NCBI GenBank assembly: GCA_964598535.1
Contig: CAZRCI010000016.1
Coordinates: 1 to 64,000, forward strand
Direction: 5' to 3'
DNA length: 64,000 nt
From: JALHMI01 sp964598535
Lineage (GTDB): Bacteria; Planctomycetota; Planctomycetia; Pirellulales; PALSA-1355
Below the pieces are notes generated by a model, which ran no database searches, was not told the DNA's origin, and saw only the letters and a list, made by a program, of their open reading frames with translations. Below are positions 63,125 to 64,000 of this stretch, one piece after another. The position numbers and the translations under genes are program-made. Position 1 is the stretch's first letter. Every line of letters begins with the position of its first letter.

Positions 63125-63203
63125 CAAGCTGCTGAGAGAGGGCCATAGTGACCTTTTTCAGACTCGCGAAGTGCGGAGCCAAACTCCGCACCACTCGCAA
63201 AAT
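63122..63203. repeat. Dispersed two-hairpin repeat, copy 2
   Basis: Begins at the csrA TAG stop and aligns with 11406-11490. The GACCTTTTTCAG arm is identical (63149-63160), but its left arm has diverged. The second hairpin, GTGCGGAG (63171-63178) with CTCCGCAC (63184-63191), is perfect here. Confidence 0.75.
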
Positions 63204-63320
63204 GACGACTTGCGCCGCTATCTTGGCATTGCCTGAGCTTGGTTTCTGCGGTCACTGGCGTCCCAGCCATAACCGGCCATCCAAGTCCGATAAGTCTCGT
63301 ATCGGTGTGCAAGAAAAACT

Positions 63321-63374
63321 AGCCCCGCGAGGGTCGACACTTCGTGCCCGTCGACCCGCGCGGGGCTTTGCTTT
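63321..63374 (+). terminator. Long intrinsic terminator downstream of csrA
   Basis: AGCCCCGCGAGGGTCGAC (63321-63338) pairs with GTCGACCCGCGCGGGGCT (63350-63367) apart from one A-G mismatch, then TTGCTTTT. It lies about 200 bp after csrA, so it either ends a long csrA transcript or a small RNA from the 63204-63320 interval. No promoter for the latter was identified. The 318-bp gap from csrA to the next gene holds only this and repeat copy 2. Confidence 0.75.
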
Positions 63375-63442
63375 TAATGCGGTGCATCGCGCAACCACGC
63401 CGGCGTCCATCAACGCGTCCAAGGATCGCTGGCTGCGCCTCT

Positions 63443-64000
63443 CTACAGCGCCCCCTCGGTCACCGCCCGAACGGCTTCTTGCGAGAGCGCGGCGACCGTC
63501 TTATCGAAATGCGCGAAGCGTTCGTCCTTGGTAAACCCCTGCACGTAGCGGGCATAAATCTGTTGCACGATCACGGCCGTCTTATAGAGGCCAAACGCAT
63601 AGTAGAATAACACGTTCGACGTATCGTACCCGCTCCGCTCACCGTAGTAGTCCGCCAATTCGCGGCGCGTCATGCTGCCGGGCATTGCCGTCGGTCCAAA
63701 CGCATGCACCTGCAATGCCGGGCCGTCCTTGGCTTCGACCCAATAAGCCAGCACCGTCCCCAGGTCCATCAGCGGATCGCCGAGCGTGCACATCTCCCAA
63801 TCGAGCACGGCCACGATCTTCGTCAGATCGTTCGGATCGAGCATGATGTTGTCGAATTTGTAATCGTTATGCACCAACGTGCCGGCCACCTCGGGAGGCA
63901 TGTTTGCCGGAAAGTACGCCTTCAGGAACTCCATGTCCGCGACTTCGCTGGTCTTCGAGGCTTCGTAACGTTTGATCCAACCGCCAACCTGACGGCCGAC
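63443..64000 (-). CDS. APH-type phosphotransferase (ACAD10/11-like), N-terminus beyond window
   Basis: A partial protein; at least 185 residues are visible and the frame is open to the window edge. It carries the kinase-like loop LVHNDYKFDNIMLD (H-N-D...N, catalytic Asp) and the metal motif VLDWEMCTLGDPLMDLG, typical of the ACAD10/ACAD11 aminoglycoside-phosphotransferase-like group linked to fatty-acid metabolism. The leading segment VGRQVGGWIKRYEASKTSEV fits the same group. The C-terminal part includes YDTSNVLFYYAFGLYKTAVIVQQIYARYVQG. Gene boundaries at the 5' side cannot be seen. Confidence 0.88.
   Translation of the reverse strand, partial: VGRQVGGWIKRYEASKTSEVADMEFLKAYFPANMPPEVAGTLVHNDYKFDNIMLDPNDLTKIVAVLDWEMCTLGDPLMDLGTVLAYWVEAKDGPALQVHAFGPTAMPGSMTRRELADYYGERSGYDTSNVLFYYAFGLYKTAVIVQQIYARYVQGFTKDERFAHFDKTVAALSQEAVRAVTEGAL

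Noticed and set aside
63204..63320. A possible small RNA gene downstream of csrA
   Set aside because: A terminator is present, but no separate promoter was found, so it is mentioned as a possibility only with the terminator.

Overview
The window comes from a high-GC planctomycete, most likely of the Pirellulales. The evidence is gene content. There are two DUF1559 prepilin-like proteins in tandem. There is an operon of DUF1501, PPC-domain, PSCyt2/PSD1 and PSCyt1-WD40 proteins, combinations typical of Pirellula and Rhodopirellula relatives. There are also TIGR03790, DUF6807 (PmoA-like) and DUF1573 proteins, a BamA/Omp85 protein with a long low-complexity insert, and several small or mid-sized proteins I know only as planctomycete conserved hypotheticals. 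No phage, transposase, CRISPR array, complete tRNA or rRNA gene was found.

Layout. 0-4 kb: acetyl-CoA synthetase, cysteine synthase and an esterase. 4-8.2 kb: a zinc-ribbon, single-pass membrane protein with DxFAPA repeats, then an unknown conserved protein. 8.2-11.4 kb: a ferrous-iron uptake operon (feoA-feoA-feoB-Cys-rich membrane protein) behind a Fur-box-like site. 11.5-15.1 kb: DUF1573 and thioredoxin-NHL (NHLRC2-like) exported proteins, divergent. 15.2-17.2 kb: rpsA with its own promoter and terminator. 17.3-20 kb: a GntR-ABC-permease (ytr-like) operon whose promoter spacer holds a near-palindrome. 20.4-24.8 kb: a primary-type sigma factor, a Tyr-rich exported protein and bamA. 25.2-31.9 kb, minus strand: dnaB, then one long run glmU(N-domain)-prs-rplY-pth-rpsF-ssb-rplI ended by a terminator. 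32-36.1 kb: argB-argD-argF-rph. 36.2-40.1 kb, minus strand: ffh-rpsP-trmD-rplS-yraN. 40.6-40.9 kb: a 74-aa conserved protein. 41-49.4 kb: the DUF1501/PPC/PSCyt2/PSCyt1 operon. 50-52.7 kb: tandem DUF1559 genes. 53.9-56.2 kb: a nucleotide-sugar pair (UDP-sugar dehydrogenase, UDP-glucuronate decarboxylase-like). 56.2-62.2 kb: VanZ-like, PhyH dioxygenase, sugar-phosphate isomerase-like, tadA, TIGR03790 and DUF6807. 62.4-63.4 kb: a 97-aa conserved protein and csrA. The window ends inside an APH-type phosphotransferase gene.

Most of the window is core metabolism and gene expression in standard neighbourhoods. The least explained material is a short dispersed hairpin repeat that starts at gene stop codons (after feoB, after the Feo-associated gene, after csrA), the DxFAPA-repeat zinc-ribbon protein, the BamA insert, a DUF1559 paralogue lacking the prepilin signal, and several palindromic or tandem-repeat sites in promoter regions. 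I do not see a clearly new multi-gene system.
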